This document shows positions 26,116-34,889 of a stretch of 64,000 bases of DNA, piece by piece. Numbering within the stretch: position 1 is the first letter of the stretch; every line of letters starts with the position of its first letter. The stretch is from Wenzhouxiangella sp. Lineage in GTDB: Bacteria; Pseudomonadota; Gammaproteobacteria; Xanthomonadales; Wenzhouxiangellaceae. Location of the stretch: positions 47,065-111,064 of the forward strand of contig SLKT01000042.1 in assembly GCA_007134485.1 (NCBI GenBank), written 5' to 3'. Made by a program: the position numbers and the translations under genes. The notes under the pieces are model-generated. The model had not been told where the DNA came from and made no database searches. It saw only the letters and a list, made by a program, of their open reading frames with translations.

Positions 26116-26653
26116 GGTTTCAGGGTTCAGGGTTCAGAGTTCAGGGACGTGCCGGGTCCGAGATCGGGGCTGGATTCTGGGCTTTAGCTTGCTGATCGTT
26201 TTGGCTATGGTCGGGTGTGCTCAGTCGCCGGTGGTCGATGAGGGGATCGAGGTGGCCGCAGTGGGGCCGGCGCATGTGCTGGCCAAGGAAGGTCATGAGG
26301 GTCAGCGCGTGGTCTGGGGTGGTCGGATCGTGGCCATCGAGAACCTGCCCGATGCGACTGAACTGACGATTGTCAGTTACCCGCTCGATCGTGGTGATCG
26401 GCCCAAACTCCGCTCCGAACCGGGCGTGCGCTTCATTCTGGTCGAACCGGGATTTCTCGAGCCGGTCCAGTTCGCACCCGGGCGCTACCTGACCGTTCGG
26501 GGAACCATCGAGGGGCTCGATCAACGCGCGGTCGGCGAGTATGTTCGTGACCATCCGGTACTGCAGTCCGAGCACATTCACCTGTGGCCGGCCGATCCGG
26601 CCGAATGGCAATCGCGCGCCCGCATCAGCGTCGGCGTCGGGGTCAGGTTTTGA
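26105..26653 (+). CDS. Slp family outer-membrane lipoprotein
   Basis: A 182-aa lipoprotein of the Slp (starvation lipoprotein) family. A hydrophobic signal (WILGFSLLIVLAMVGC) ends in the lipobox AMVGC. The mature part has GQRVVWGGRIVAIENL and YLTVRGTIEGLDQRAVGEY, with the Slp core HLWP. The only start giving a complete signal peptide is GTG at 26105, so the first residues (QTKVSGFRVQSSG) are encoded by a TTCAGGG repeat. It ends convergently with an 11-nt overlap of the gene at 26643. Confidence 0.87.
   Translation: MQTKVSGFRVQSSGTCRVRDRGWILGFSLLIVLAMVGCAQSPVVDEGIEVAAVGPAHVLAKEGHEGQRVVWGGRIVAIENLPDATELTIVSYPLDRGDRPKLRSEPGVRFILVEPGFLEPVQFAPGRYLTVRGTIEGLDQRAVGEYVRDHPVLQSEHIHLWPADPAEWQSRARISVGVGVRF
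26119..26146. repeat. Tandem heptamer array TTCAGGG (four units)
   Basis: Four head-to-tail heptamers, TTCAGGG, TTCAGGG, TTCAGAG, TTCAGGG, start just after the FmdB stop codon. The array lies in frame at the 5' end of the Slp coding region. It matches the core of the repeat at 19065-19091. Confidence 0.9.
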
Positions 26654-27479
26654 GTCGACGTCGAAGCTGTCTTGCCTGACGCCAGACACACCAGACGTTA
26701 CCCGCATGACCCGGCAATACGCGCTCTAAAAGAATGCGTTGTGGTTTGCGGGCCAGTAATCGGGCCAGGCGGTATTCCAGCGACCATTGCAGGATCTGGT
26801 GACGATGGCGCCAGGCCGGACCGGCATCAAGCTGATCGATTGCCGATTCCGCCTTCTTGATCCCCTCGGCAAGCATGGCGCGCACCATGCCATCAAAGGC
26901 CGGTCCGGACGCCTGGCCAATGGCATCCTGGCGTGACACCTGGAAATCGGCCTGCAAATCCAGAGGCACCAGCCAGCGGTTGGCGCGAGCATCGATGGCC
27001 AGATCGCGAACCGCCCGAATCAGGTAACCACACGCACCGATCTGGCGAAATGCCTCGCTGTGATCACCCTGATCTTCCAGCAACCGGGCCTCCAGTACGC
27101 CGGCCTGACCGCCCACTCTTTCGAAAAATTGCCATGCACTGGTCATGCTCTCGAAGCGTGGGTTGGTCAATGATTCGCTGACACCATCAATCAGCAGATC
27201 GAATGCTGCCGGCTCGAAACGATCTCGTGCTCCGGTTTCGGACAATGCCCGCACCGCCGGATGCGGATTGTCTTCGCGCAAGGCTTGTCGCCACCATTCC
27301 AGTCTGGCCAGTCCAGGTTCGGGCTCGGAGACCCCGCCCGTCCCGGCGGCAATTTCCGAGATCACGCTACGCAGCGACAGGATAGCGTCGCGATGTTCTG
27401 TCGCGGCGAACGGCAGGGTCGCGGTCAGCGGGTTACCCGCCACCAGCAAGCGTTGTCGACACCACTGCAGGGGTTCCAT
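26643..27479 (-). CDS. Squalene/phytoene synthase family protein, degenerate first aspartate motif
   Basis: A 278-aa all-alpha protein of the trans-isoprenyl diphosphate synthase superfamily. LARLEWWRQALRE and the second-motif-like AVRDLAIDARANRWLVPLD are recognisable. The first DxxxD motif, expected near SLRSVISEI, has no aspartates. It may be a non-catalytic relative, like the NDUFAF6-type proteins, rather than a pigment enzyme. No carotenoid or hopanoid genes lie nearby. Its start lies 3 bp from the hslO stop, so it probably follows hslO in one operon. Confidence 0.78.
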   Translation of the reverse strand: MEPLQWCRQRLLVAGNPLTATLPFAATEHRDAILSLRSVISEIAAGTGGVSEPEPGLARLEWWRQALREDNPHPAVRALSETGARDRFEPAAFDLLIDGVSESLTNPRFESMTSAWQFFERVGGQAGVLEARLLEDQGDHSEAFRQIGACGYLIRAVRDLAIDARANRWLVPLDLQADFQVSRQDAIGQASGPAFDGMVRAMLAEGIKKAESAIDQLDAGPAWRHRHQILQWSLEYRLARLLARKPQRILLERVLPGHAGNVWCVWRQARQLRRRLKT

Positions 27480-27481
27480 CG

Positions 27482-28360
27482 TCAGTGCACGGTCGGCCCA
27501 CTCTCATCGCCGGACTGAATGATGGCGTTGAGGTCGAATTCATCGAAGTGATAGGCGCGGTTGCAGAACTGGCAGCGAACCTCGACGGTCTCCTGCTGGC
27601 TGGCCATGTCCTGCAATTCATCGGTGCCCAGCCCCTGCAGCACACCCAGCACACGTTCCCGAGTGCACGGGCAATGAAACTGCAGGCTACGAGCGGGAAA
27701 GACTCGGCGGGTTTCCTGGTGAAACAGCTTGTCGAGCAGTCGCTTGACATCCGGCTCGAGCAATTCGTCGGCACGCACGGTGGCAATCAGATGCTCGAGC
27801 CGATTCCAGCCATCCGGGTCATCGTGCTGACCCGGCATCTGCTGAATCATCAGCGCACTGGCCTGTCCGACCCCAACGGCCAGCTTGACCCGGGTGAGGA
27901 GTTGCTCGGAGCGCTGGAAATAGGCTTCAATCGCTTCATGCAGCCCTTCTCCTTCCAGCGGGACAATGCCCTGCCAGCGCTGCCCGCCATCGGCCGGCTC
28001 CAGGGTCAGTACCAGGTTGGCCGCTCCGACCAGGGTGGCGAACAGCACCTCCGGTGAATCCGGTAGTTCGGCCTGTTCATCGACCTGGGCGATACCGCGC
28101 AGCCCCCCCTCCTCGCTGCAATCGGCCAGCAACAGCGAAATCGGACCGGTCGATTGCAGTTGCAAGCTGATGCGCCCATCGAACTTGATGCCCGAGGACA
28201 GCATGGCAACCACCAGCAAGGACTCGGCCAGCAGCACCTGTACCGCCGGCGGATAAGTGGTTTCGGCAAAGATCTCGTCGAGCACCCGGTCGAGCCGCAC
28301 CAGCACGGCGCGCGCATTGACATCCTCGAACAGGACGCGTTGCAGGAAATCACGTTGCAT
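27482..28360 (-). CDS. hslO: Redox-regulated chaperone Hsp33
   Basis: Holdase chaperone activated by oxidation. The C-terminal zinc switch is intact, with CPC (in LQFHCPCTRERV) and CQFC (in VRCQFCNRAYHF). The N-terminal DFLQRVLFEDVNARAVLVRL is typical. I chose the ATG at 28360 (MQRDFLQR), giving 292 aa. It overlaps the gph stop by 1 nt (TGATG). The upstream in-frame extension is antisense-like and not family sequence. Confidence 0.95.
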   Translation of the reverse strand: MQRDFLQRVLFEDVNARAVLVRLDRVLDEIFAETTYPPAVQVLLAESLLVVAMLSSGIKFDGRISLQLQSTGPISLLLADCSEEGGLRGIAQVDEQAELPDSPEVLFATLVGAANLVLTLEPADGGQRWQGIVPLEGEGLHEAIEAYFQRSEQLLTRVKLAVGVGQASALMIQQMPGQHDDPDGWNRLEHLIATVRADELLEPDVKRLLDKLFHQETRRVFPARSLQFHCPCTRERVLGVLQGLGTDELQDMASQQETVEVRCQFCNRAYHFDEFDLNAIIQSGDESGPTVH

Positions 28361-29040
28361 CAATCGATGCGCCTCTTCATCGGTAGGTATTGCTGCAGTT
28401 GAGAAGGTGTGCTGATCACGCCATCGGCACCCCACTTTCCAGGGTCCTCGTCGACAGGCAGATAACCCCATCCGGCCACCAGGGTTGCTGTACCGGCACT
28501 TCGACCGGCCAGCACGTCACGCCTGTCATCACCGACCATCAGTGCACTGGCAGGGTCGACACCCAGGCGTCGACAGGCTTCAATGACCGGATCCGCGGAC
28601 GGCTTGGGGTTGGCGGTGGTATCTCCGGCGACCACAACTCGAAAGTGGGTCTGCCAACCGGCACTTTCAATCACCGGCAACGCCAGACTTGCAATCTTGT
28701 TGGTCACGACCGCCAACGCCACGCCTTCTGCCTTGAGACTGCAAAGCAATGCCTCGATCCCCTCGAAAGGACGACTGCGCACCCACAGGTTGGCGGCATA
28801 GTGATCGAGAAACTGCTGACGAAGGCTGCCGGGATCGAAACCGGCCTGATCGGCGAAGCCGACTTCCAGCAAACCCAACGCGCCCCGACTGGCGTGAGAC
28901 CTGAATGCTTGCTCGTCCAGGGGTTCCAGGCCATGCAGCGTGCGCAGGTGCATCAATGTCGCCACCAGGTCGGGCGCGGTGTCAACCAGTGTGCCATCCA
29001 GGTCGAACAATACCGCCTGCGGGTTGGTCGCCTCGATCAT
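28360..29040 (-). CDS. gph: Phosphoglycolate phosphatase family HAD hydrolase
   Basis: A 226-aa HAD phosphatase. Motif I is LFDLDGTLVDTAPDL, motif II VVTNK and motif III/IV GDDRRDVLAGRSAGT. It dephosphorylates 2-phosphoglycolate formed in DNA repair. The start at 29040 overlaps the ubiG stop by 4 nt (ATGA). The ubiG-gph pairing is common in gammaproteobacteria and supports the Gph/MupP-type assignment. Confidence 0.92.
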   Translation of the reverse strand: MIEATNPQAVLFDLDGTLVDTAPDLVATLMHLRTLHGLEPLDEQAFRSHASRGALGLLEVGFADQAGFDPGSLRQQFLDHYAANLWVRSRPFEGIEALLCSLKAEGVALAVVTNKIASLALPVIESAGWQTHFRVVVAGDTTANPKPSADPVIEACRRLGVDPASALMVGDDRRDVLAGRSAGTATLVAGWGYLPVDEDPGKWGADGVISTPSQLQQYLPMKRRID

Positions 29041-29765
29041 TCTGGACGTGTGGCGTGGAGCAGATAGTTGACAGCGGGTTTGCCGCCCACCCGAACGGTG
29101 CGCGAAAAGGGGTTGTAGCTGATGCCACTGATGTCCCTGACCTCCAGGCCTGCATCGCGACACGCCGCAGCCAGTTCGGCCGGGCGAATCAGGCGATCGT
29201 AGCGATGCGTGCCTCGCGGCAGAAGGCCCAGCACATACTCGGCCCCGGCGATCGCCATGGCCCACGATCGGGCGCTGCGATTGATGGTGGAAAAGAACAC
29301 ATCACCGCCGGGGCGGCACAATGCGGCACAGGCAGCCACGGTACTGGCCGGATCGGGAACATGTTCAAGCAATTCCAGACAACAGACGATATCGAAGGCT
29401 TCGGCTTGCTCGGCCGCCAGTTCCTCGGCCGTGATCTGACGATAATCCACTTCCAGCCCGGTGCCGGCCAGATGCATCCGGGCGACGGCCAGGGCCTTGC
29501 CAGCAGCATCGATGCCAGTGACCCGGGCGCCCTGGGCGGCCAGGGATTCGCTGAGAATGCCGCCTCCGCAGCCTACATCCACCACCTGGCTGTCGGGCAG
29601 GCTCACCCGCTCGACAATGTATTCGACCCGCGGGCCGTTGATGTCGTGGAGCGGCTTGAAATCCCCTTCGGGATCCCACCAGCGCGCCGCCTGGGCGTTG
29701 AATTTCTCGGCCTCGGCCTGATCCAGGTTGAGAGGCCTTGAGTTCCGGTCTGCTGTTGCATTCAT
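29037..29765 (-). CDS. ubiG: Ubiquinone biosynthesis O-methyltransferase
   Basis: Performs both O-methylations in ubiquinone synthesis. A 242-aa SAM methyltransferase with AEAEKFNAQAARWWDPEGDFKPLHDINGP-type UbiG N terminus (quoted in part), motif I VVDVGCGGGILSE and CLELLEHVPDP. I chose the ATG at 29765 (MNATADRN), which overlaps the upstream hydrolase stop by 4 nt. Confidence 0.94.
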   Translation of the reverse strand: MNATADRNSRPLNLDQAEAEKFNAQAARWWDPEGDFKPLHDINGPRVEYIVERVSLPDSQVVDVGCGGGILSESLAAQGARVTGIDAAGKALAVARMHLAGTGLEVDYRQITAEELAAEQAEAFDIVCCLELLEHVPDPASTVAACAALCRPGGDVFFSTINRSARSWAMAIAGAEYVLGLLPRGTHRYDRLIRPAELAAACRDAGLEVRDISGISYNPFSRTVRVGGKPAVNYLLHATRPE

Positions 29766-31096
29766 GAATTGGCCTCCGCGTCGGTCCTGGCCAGTCGACG
29801 TTGCCACTGACGCACCTGGTCGCTGATGGCTGCGGGGTCCAATCGTGTGAGCTGACCGTTGGACAAGACCGGTTCACCAGCCACCCACACGCTACTGACC
29901 TGGCGTCGATGACAGGCATACACCAGTTGCGAGATGACATGGTGTACGGGCTGCGACTCCAGGTCCGAAAGATCCACCGCGACCAGGTCGGCCTGCTTGC
30001 CGACCTCGATCGAGCCGATGCGTTCGTCGAGGCCCAGGGCGCGGGCGGCATGAATGGTCGCCATGGACAGGGCCCGCTGCGCGGGGATGGCTTCCGGATC
30101 ACCACTGGCTCCCTTGGCCAGTAGCGCGGCCAGGCGCATCTCGGCGAACATGTCCAGGGTGTTGTTGCTGGCCGCGCCGTCGGTTCCGATGGCGACATTG
30201 ACATCGCGCCTGTCCAGCTCGGCCACCGGGCAGATGCCACTGGCCAGCTTGAGGTTCGAAGCCGGGCAATGCGCCACACTGACGCCAGCGCGAGCGATAC
30301 GGTCCATGTCACCCTGATCAAGCTGGGTCATGTGCACCGCCAGCAGGCGCGGCCCCAGAAGGCCCAGTCCATCGAGTCGGTCCAGCGGATGCTTGCCGAA
30401 CTGCTTGCGGCTGTCCTCGATTTCACCGCGGGTCTCGAGCAGATGCAGATGAATGGGTACATCCATCTCCTCGGCCAGTTCACCCATGCGCTCGAATGCC
30501 TGATCAGAGACCGTATACGGGGCATGTGGCGCAAAGGCGGTGCTCACCAACGGTTCGGACAGCAGTTCCTGGTGGACCTGCAGGCCCCGGCTGAAATACT
30601 CATCTTCGTTTTCAGCCCAGGCAGTCGGCAGGTTGATGATAGGCATTCCAACCACCGCGCGCATTCCGGCGCGCATCGCCGTGGCCGCGGTGACATCGGG
30701 AAAAAAATACAAGTCATTGAAACAGGTGGTGCCGCCGGCCAGCATTTCGGCAATGGCCAGTTCGGAACCGGCGCGCACGAACTCCGGGCTCACCCAGCGC
30801 TGCTCGGCGGGCCAGATGTGCTTTTGCAACCACTCCATCAGCGGCAGATCATCGGCCAGCCCGCGCATCAGGCTCATGGCGGCATGGGTATGCACGTTGA
30901 TCAGGCCCGGGATCAGCGCACAATGGCTCAGGCGCCGGACCTCGACATTCGCGAAGTCCGTCTCGAGCCGGTCGGCCGGCACAATCGCTTCGATCCGGTC
31001 GCGCCTGATGATGACAGCATGCGCTTCGAGCACGCGGCCTTCCGGACAGACCGGAACCAGCCAATCCGGCAATAGCGCAACCGCCTGGTCACTCAT
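29762..31096 (-). CDS. TRZ/ATZ amidohydrolase, 5-methylthioadenosine/S-adenosylhomocysteine deaminase-like
   Basis: A 444-aa metal-dependent amidohydrolase. The metal motif NVHTHAAMSLMRG, the later HLHLLETRGE, the HCPASNLKLASG block and the aspartate in TDGAASNNTLDMFAEM match MTA/SAH deaminases. Its place upstream of ubiG, a SAM-dependent methyltransferase, suits recycling of S-adenosylhomocysteine, though this is inference. It overlaps ubiG by 4 nt and starts 2 bp after the efp stop, so efp-hydrolase-ubiG-gph-hslO read as one unit. Confidence 0.87.
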   Translation of the reverse strand: MSDQAVALLPDWLVPVCPEGRVLEAHAVIIRRDRIEAIVPADRLETDFANVEVRRLSHCALIPGLINVHTHAAMSLMRGLADDLPLMEWLQKHIWPAEQRWVSPEFVRAGSELAIAEMLAGGTTCFNDLYFFPDVTAATAMRAGMRAVVGMPIINLPTAWAENEDEYFSRGLQVHQELLSEPLVSTAFAPHAPYTVSDQAFERMGELAEEMDVPIHLHLLETRGEIEDSRKQFGKHPLDRLDGLGLLGPRLLAVHMTQLDQGDMDRIARAGVSVAHCPASNLKLASGICPVAELDRRDVNVAIGTDGAASNNTLDMFAEMRLAALLAKGASGDPEAIPAQRALSMATIHAARALGLDERIGSIEVGKQADLVAVDLSDLESQPVHHVISQLVYACHRRQVSSVWVAGEPVLSNGQLTRLDPAAISDQVRQWQRRLARTDAEANS

Positions 31097-31098
31097 GA

Positions 31099-31668
31099 TC
31101 AGTCCTTGACCCGGGAAACGTACTCGGCCTTGCGGGTGTCGACACGGATCACTTCGCCTTCCTGCACGAACAGGGGCACCCGAACCGTCGCACCGGTTTC
31201 CAGCTTGGCCGGCTTGCCGCCGCTTCCGGATGTATCTCCTCTCAGGCCCGGATCGGTCTCGACGATCTCAAGCTCGACGAAGCTCGGCGGCAGGACCGTG
31301 ATGGGCTCCCCGTTCCAGAGCGTGACATGACAGATATCCTCTTCCTTGAGCCATTGAGCGCCATCACCGATGGCGGATTCACCGGCCGCCAGTTGCTCGT
31401 AGGTCTCCTGGTCCATGAAATGCCAGAACTCGCCGTCGGTATAGAGATACTGCAAATCCTTTTCGAACACATCGGCCGCTTCGACCGTTTCATTGGATTT
31501 GAAGGTTTTCTCGATGGTCCGGCCGGTCAACAGGTTTCGCACCTTGACCCGATTGAATGCCTGGCCCTTGCCCGGCTTGACAAACTCGTTCTCGACGATG
31601 TTGTGCGGCGCACCGTCGAGAATGATCTTGAGTCCGGACTTGAATTCGTTGGTGCTGTAGGTTGCCAT
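31099..31668 (-). CDS. efp: Elongation factor P
   Basis: Rescues ribosomes stalled at polyproline. The 189-aa protein carries the modification loop KPGKGQA with lysine at residue 34, the position beta-lysylated in E. coli. This fits the EpmB gene divergent from it at 31722. KOW and OB-type domains follow. The lysyltransferase EpmA is not in this window. The C-terminal [16 protein letters not shown] is typical. Confidence 0.96.
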   Translation of the reverse strand: MATYSTNEFKSGLKIILDGAPHNIVENEFVKPGKGQAFNRVKVRNLLTGRTIEKTFKSNETVEAADVFEKDLQYLYTDGEFWHFMDQETYEQLAAGESAIGDGAQWLKEEDICHVTLWNGEPITVLPPSFVELEIVETDPGLRGDTSGSGGKPAKLETGATVRVPLFVQEGEVIRVDTRKAEYVSRVKD

Positions 31669-31721
31669 GGTTTCTCCGATTTACAATGTCGCCCTGATCA
31701 GCCAATGGAACCGTTCGGGCA

Positions 31722-32756
31722 ATGAGACAGTTCGATACTCGAACACAATCCCCTATTGTATCGCGAAGGGCGGCAACGCCCAAGAAAAGTCCATGGCGAG
31801 AGGACTTGCGCCGGGCATTTCGCCGCCCCTGTGATCTGCTCGAGTTTCTCGAGCTGCCGTGCCACCTGGCGAACGGCTCGCCCGAACCCGATTTTCCGAT
31901 GCTGGTGCCGCGCGAGTTTGCCGCTCGCATGGAACCGGGAAACCGCCAGGATCCGCTGTTGCTGCAGGTCCTCCCCGAGCGCGTGGAAACGCAGAGTGTT
32001 CCCGGTTTCGTTGCCGACCCGGTGGGTGACAAGGACAGTCGGCAGGCACGTGGGCTGCTGCACAAGTACGCCGGCCGTGTTCTGCTGATTACCACCGGCG
32101 CGTGCGCTGTTCACTGCCGCTACTGCTTTCGCCAGGAATTCCCCTATTCAACAGACCATGCCGGTTCCGATCAATGGCGCGCCGCTGTGGACTACATTCG
32201 TTCGCGTGCCGATGTTTACGAGGTCATCCTTTCCGGTGGAGATCCGCTGATGCTCTCGACCGGCCAGCTGAGCTCACTGACCGACCAACTGGCCGAAATC
32301 GATCATGTCCGCCGTCTGCGTCTGCATACACGCTTGCCCATCGTGCTGCCCGCCCGGGTCGATGACAGGCTGTGTCACTGGATTGCTTCGCTACCCTGGC
32401 CGGTTGCCATTGTCGTGCATGCCAACCATGCCAGGGAATTCGACCCGCAAGTCGATCGGGCCATGGCTCGGTTGCGCAAGGCCGGCGCCAGCCTGTTCAA
32501 TCAATCGGTGTTGCTCGCCGGAATCAACGATACTGCAAATGCATTGACGGAATTGATGGAGCGCAGTTTTTCGGCGCACGTGGTACCTTATTATCTGCAT
32601 ATGCTTGATCGCGTCCGGGGGACGGCTCGTTTCGACTGCGATCGACAGCAGGCTCTGGCGCTGCACGAAGCAATGCGTGCAAGACTGTCAGGCTATCTGG
32701 TGCCGCGCCTAGTGCGCGAGGAAGCGGGGGCACCCTACAAGCTACCGGTCCTGTGA
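31722..32756 (+). CDS. epmB: EF-P beta-lysylation protein EpmB (lysine 2,3-aminomutase-like)
   Basis: Radical SAM, PLP-dependent enzyme that makes beta-lysine for EF-P modification. The iron-sulfur motif CAVHCRYCFRQEFPY, SGGDPLML and the late PYKL-type lysine near the C terminus are present. Its 344 aa match EpmB rather than catabolic lysine aminomutase. It is divergent from efp across a 53-bp gap. Confidence 0.93.
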   Translation: MRQFDTRTQSPIVSRRAATPKKSPWREDLRRAFRRPCDLLEFLELPCHLANGSPEPDFPMLVPREFAARMEPGNRQDPLLLQVLPERVETQSVPGFVADPVGDKDSRQARGLLHKYAGRVLLITTGACAVHCRYCFRQEFPYSTDHAGSDQWRAAVDYIRSRADVYEVILSGGDPLMLSTGQLSSLTDQLAEIDHVRRLRLHTRLPIVLPARVDDRLCHWIASLPWPVAIVVHANHAREFDPQVDRAMARLRKAGASLFNQSVLLAGINDTANALTELMERSFSAHVVPYYLHMLDRVRGTARFDCDRQQALALHEAMRARLSGYLVPRLVREEAGAPYKLPVL

Positions 32757-32808
32757 GCCGGATGAACTGTCTTAATCAAAACTCCACCAGGATGGCAGAG
32801 AACTAGCA

Positions 32809-34869
32809 ATGCCCACTTCGACCACCGACATCAAGATTCTGGTTGTCACCGACGATCCCGGCGCGCCGCGAGAATTGCAGCAACTGCTCGGCAAGGATGC
32901 CGGAATACGAACATTGTTTGCCGATACCGGTAATGCAGTCAGCCGGACATTCGAAACCGATGCCATCGACATGGTCGTCATCCAGATCGATGTCAATGAC
33001 CTTGGTTTGCTGGAAACGGTGACCCGGCAGGCGCGTGAGCAGCAAGACGAGGTGCCTGTGCTGGGCATCATCAAGACCGATGATTCTCGATCCGCGCTTG
33101 CCGCGGCATCGTGTGGTCTGGAAGGTCTTGTCTACGGAACCAACACCCGCCAGCTCAAACGAATCACGCTGTTTATGGTTGAATCGATGCGTGCCCGCAA
33201 GGATGCACGCATCGCGGTTCGCCGCATGGAGGAAATCGAGGATCGCTATACCCTTTTGCTGGAAAGCTCCAGTGAGGCGATTGCCTACCTGCATGAGGGC
33301 CTGCACATCTATGCCAATCGGGCCTACCTGGAAATGTTCGGCTATGACGATTTCGAGGATCTGGAAGGTCTTTCGATGCTCGATCTGCTGTCGTCCTCCG
33401 ACAACGGGGTTGATCTGAAAAAAGTCCTTAAGGATCTGTCCCGCGACCGAATCCCCGAAGAGGCCATGGCACTCAAGGCGCATACCCAGGATGGTGGTGA
33501 GTTCAATGCCGTGGTGGACTTTTCCCCGGCCCGCTACGGAGGTGAGTATTGCGCCCAGATGCTGGTGCGCGAGCAGGTCCAGCATGCCGACCCGGCCCTG
33601 GCCGAGGAGCTGGAGAAACTCAAGACCCGCGACATGGTCACCGGATTGTTCAACCGCGGGGCATTCATCGAGCGCATCGCCAGGGAAATTGATCAACGCT
33701 CGGATACCACGGGACTTTCGATACTGCTGTTTACCCTGGACAAGTATGATGCCCTGCAATCCAAACTCGGCCTCAGTGCAACCGATGCCCTGATTCGCGA
33801 AGCTGCCGAGATGTTCAAGTCGGCCATCGATGATGATTCGAGCATGGCTCGCCTGAGCGATCATACCTTCGGCATCCTGGTCGAAGTGGAAGGTCGCCAG
33901 CAGGCAGAGGCGATGGCGGCCCGCATTGTCGATCAATGCTCGGACAAATTGATCGATGTCCGGGACACCAGCCTGACCATTTCGGCCAGTGTCGGCCTGG
34001 CCATCGCCGGCAGCGAGCCACCCGACCCGGAAACCCTGCTGGCCCAGGCCGATTCGGCCTTGTCAGAGGCGCTCAATGCCGGTGGCAATGCCTACGTTCG
34101 CTACCGCCCACGGGTCTCGGCTGATGCCGACGAGGATGATGCGGCATGGTCGGAGCGCCTGCACCATGCGCTGGATCATGATGAATTTCGCCTGGTCACC
34201 TCGCAGATCACCAGCATGGATGACGACTCGTTCCTGATCAACGAAGTCGAGACCCGGCTGCGCATCGAAGACAGTGACGAAGTGCTCATGCCCAATGTCT
34301 ATCTGCCGGCTGCGGCCCGGGTCGACATGGCCACTCGCCTGGACCAGGACATGATCCGGCGGCTGATGGCCGCGCTGGCTGAAAAGGAGGGCGCAAACGA
34401 TCAGCTCTGGCTGGTTCCGCTCTGCCTGGACACGGTTCGTGACCAGGCAGCCGTACACAAATTGATGAACATGCTCAAACAAAGCGCACTGGATTCGGAA
34501 CACTTGATCTGGGGCGTGCGTGAACCCGAGGTGCGCGAAAAACTGCGACCGGTCCAGGCATTCATCGACACCTTCAAACCCATGGGCACGCAGTTCGCCC
34601 TGTGCGATGTCGGCCCGGAATCGAATGTCGCTCCGCTGTTGCAGCACCTGGAGCTGGATTTCCTGCGCATGGCCCCTGAAATGGCCCAGAACCTCAGTGG
34701 CGATGACGGATTGCGCCAGCAACTGGCCGAGCTGGTCAATGTGGCCAGCGAGAATCAGGTGCGCGTGATCGCGCCAAAAATCGAAAACACCGGTGACCTG
34801 GCCACCCTGTGGCAGATGGGCATTACCCTGGTCCAGGGCGATTTCGTGCGCGAAGAGGCCTCGCTGTAA
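32809..34869 (+). CDS. FimX-like REC-PAS-GGDEF-EAL protein with both catalytic motifs lost
   Basis: A 686-aa protein with a receiver-like domain (about 5-125), PAS (150-255), GGDEF-fold (275-430) and EAL-fold (445-680). Where GGDEF is expected it reads RLSDHTFGI (348-356), and the EAL site reads NEVETRLR (478-485), so neither synthesis nor hydrolysis of c-di-GMP is expected. This architecture and degeneracy match FimX, the c-di-GMP effector that controls type IV pilus assembly with PilZ and PilB. It stands alone, 52 bp after epmB. Confidence 0.85.
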   Translation: MPTSTTDIKILVVTDDPGAPRELQQLLGKDAGIRTLFADTGNAVSRTFETDAIDMVVIQIDVNDLGLLETVTRQAREQQDEVPVLGIIKTDDSRSALAAASCGLEGLVYGTNTRQLKRITLFMVESMRARKDARIAVRRMEEIEDRYTLLLESSSEAIAYLHEGLHIYANRAYLEMFGYDDFEDLEGLSMLDLLSSSDNGVDLKKVLKDLSRDRIPEEAMALKAHTQDGGEFNAVVDFSPARYGGEYCAQMLVREQVQHADPALAEELEKLKTRDMVTGLFNRGAFIERIAREIDQRSDTTGLSILLFTLDKYDALQSKLGLSATDALIREAAEMFKSAIDDDSSMARLSDHTFGILVEVEGRQQAEAMAARIVDQCSDKLIDVRDTSLTISASVGLAIAGSEPPDPETLLAQADSALSEALNAGGNAYVRYRPRVSADADEDDAAWSERLHHALDHDEFRLVTSQITSMDDDSFLINEVETRLRIEDSDEVLMPNVYLPAAARVDMATRLDQDMIRRLMAALAEKEGANDQLWLVPLCLDTVRDQAAVHKLMNMLKQSALDSEHLIWGVREPEVREKLRPVQAFIDTFKPMGTQFALCDVGPESNVAPLLQHLELDFLRMAPEMAQNLSGDDGLRQQLAELVNVASENQVRVIAPKIENTGDLATLWQMGITLVQGDFVREEASL

Positions 34870-34889
34870 TTCAGGCGCCGAGGGCGCCT

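Noticed and set aside
32809-34869. Active diguanylate cyclase or phosphodiesterase
   Set aside because: The GGDEF and EAL catalytic motifs are replaced by LSDHTF and EVE; an effector role fits better.
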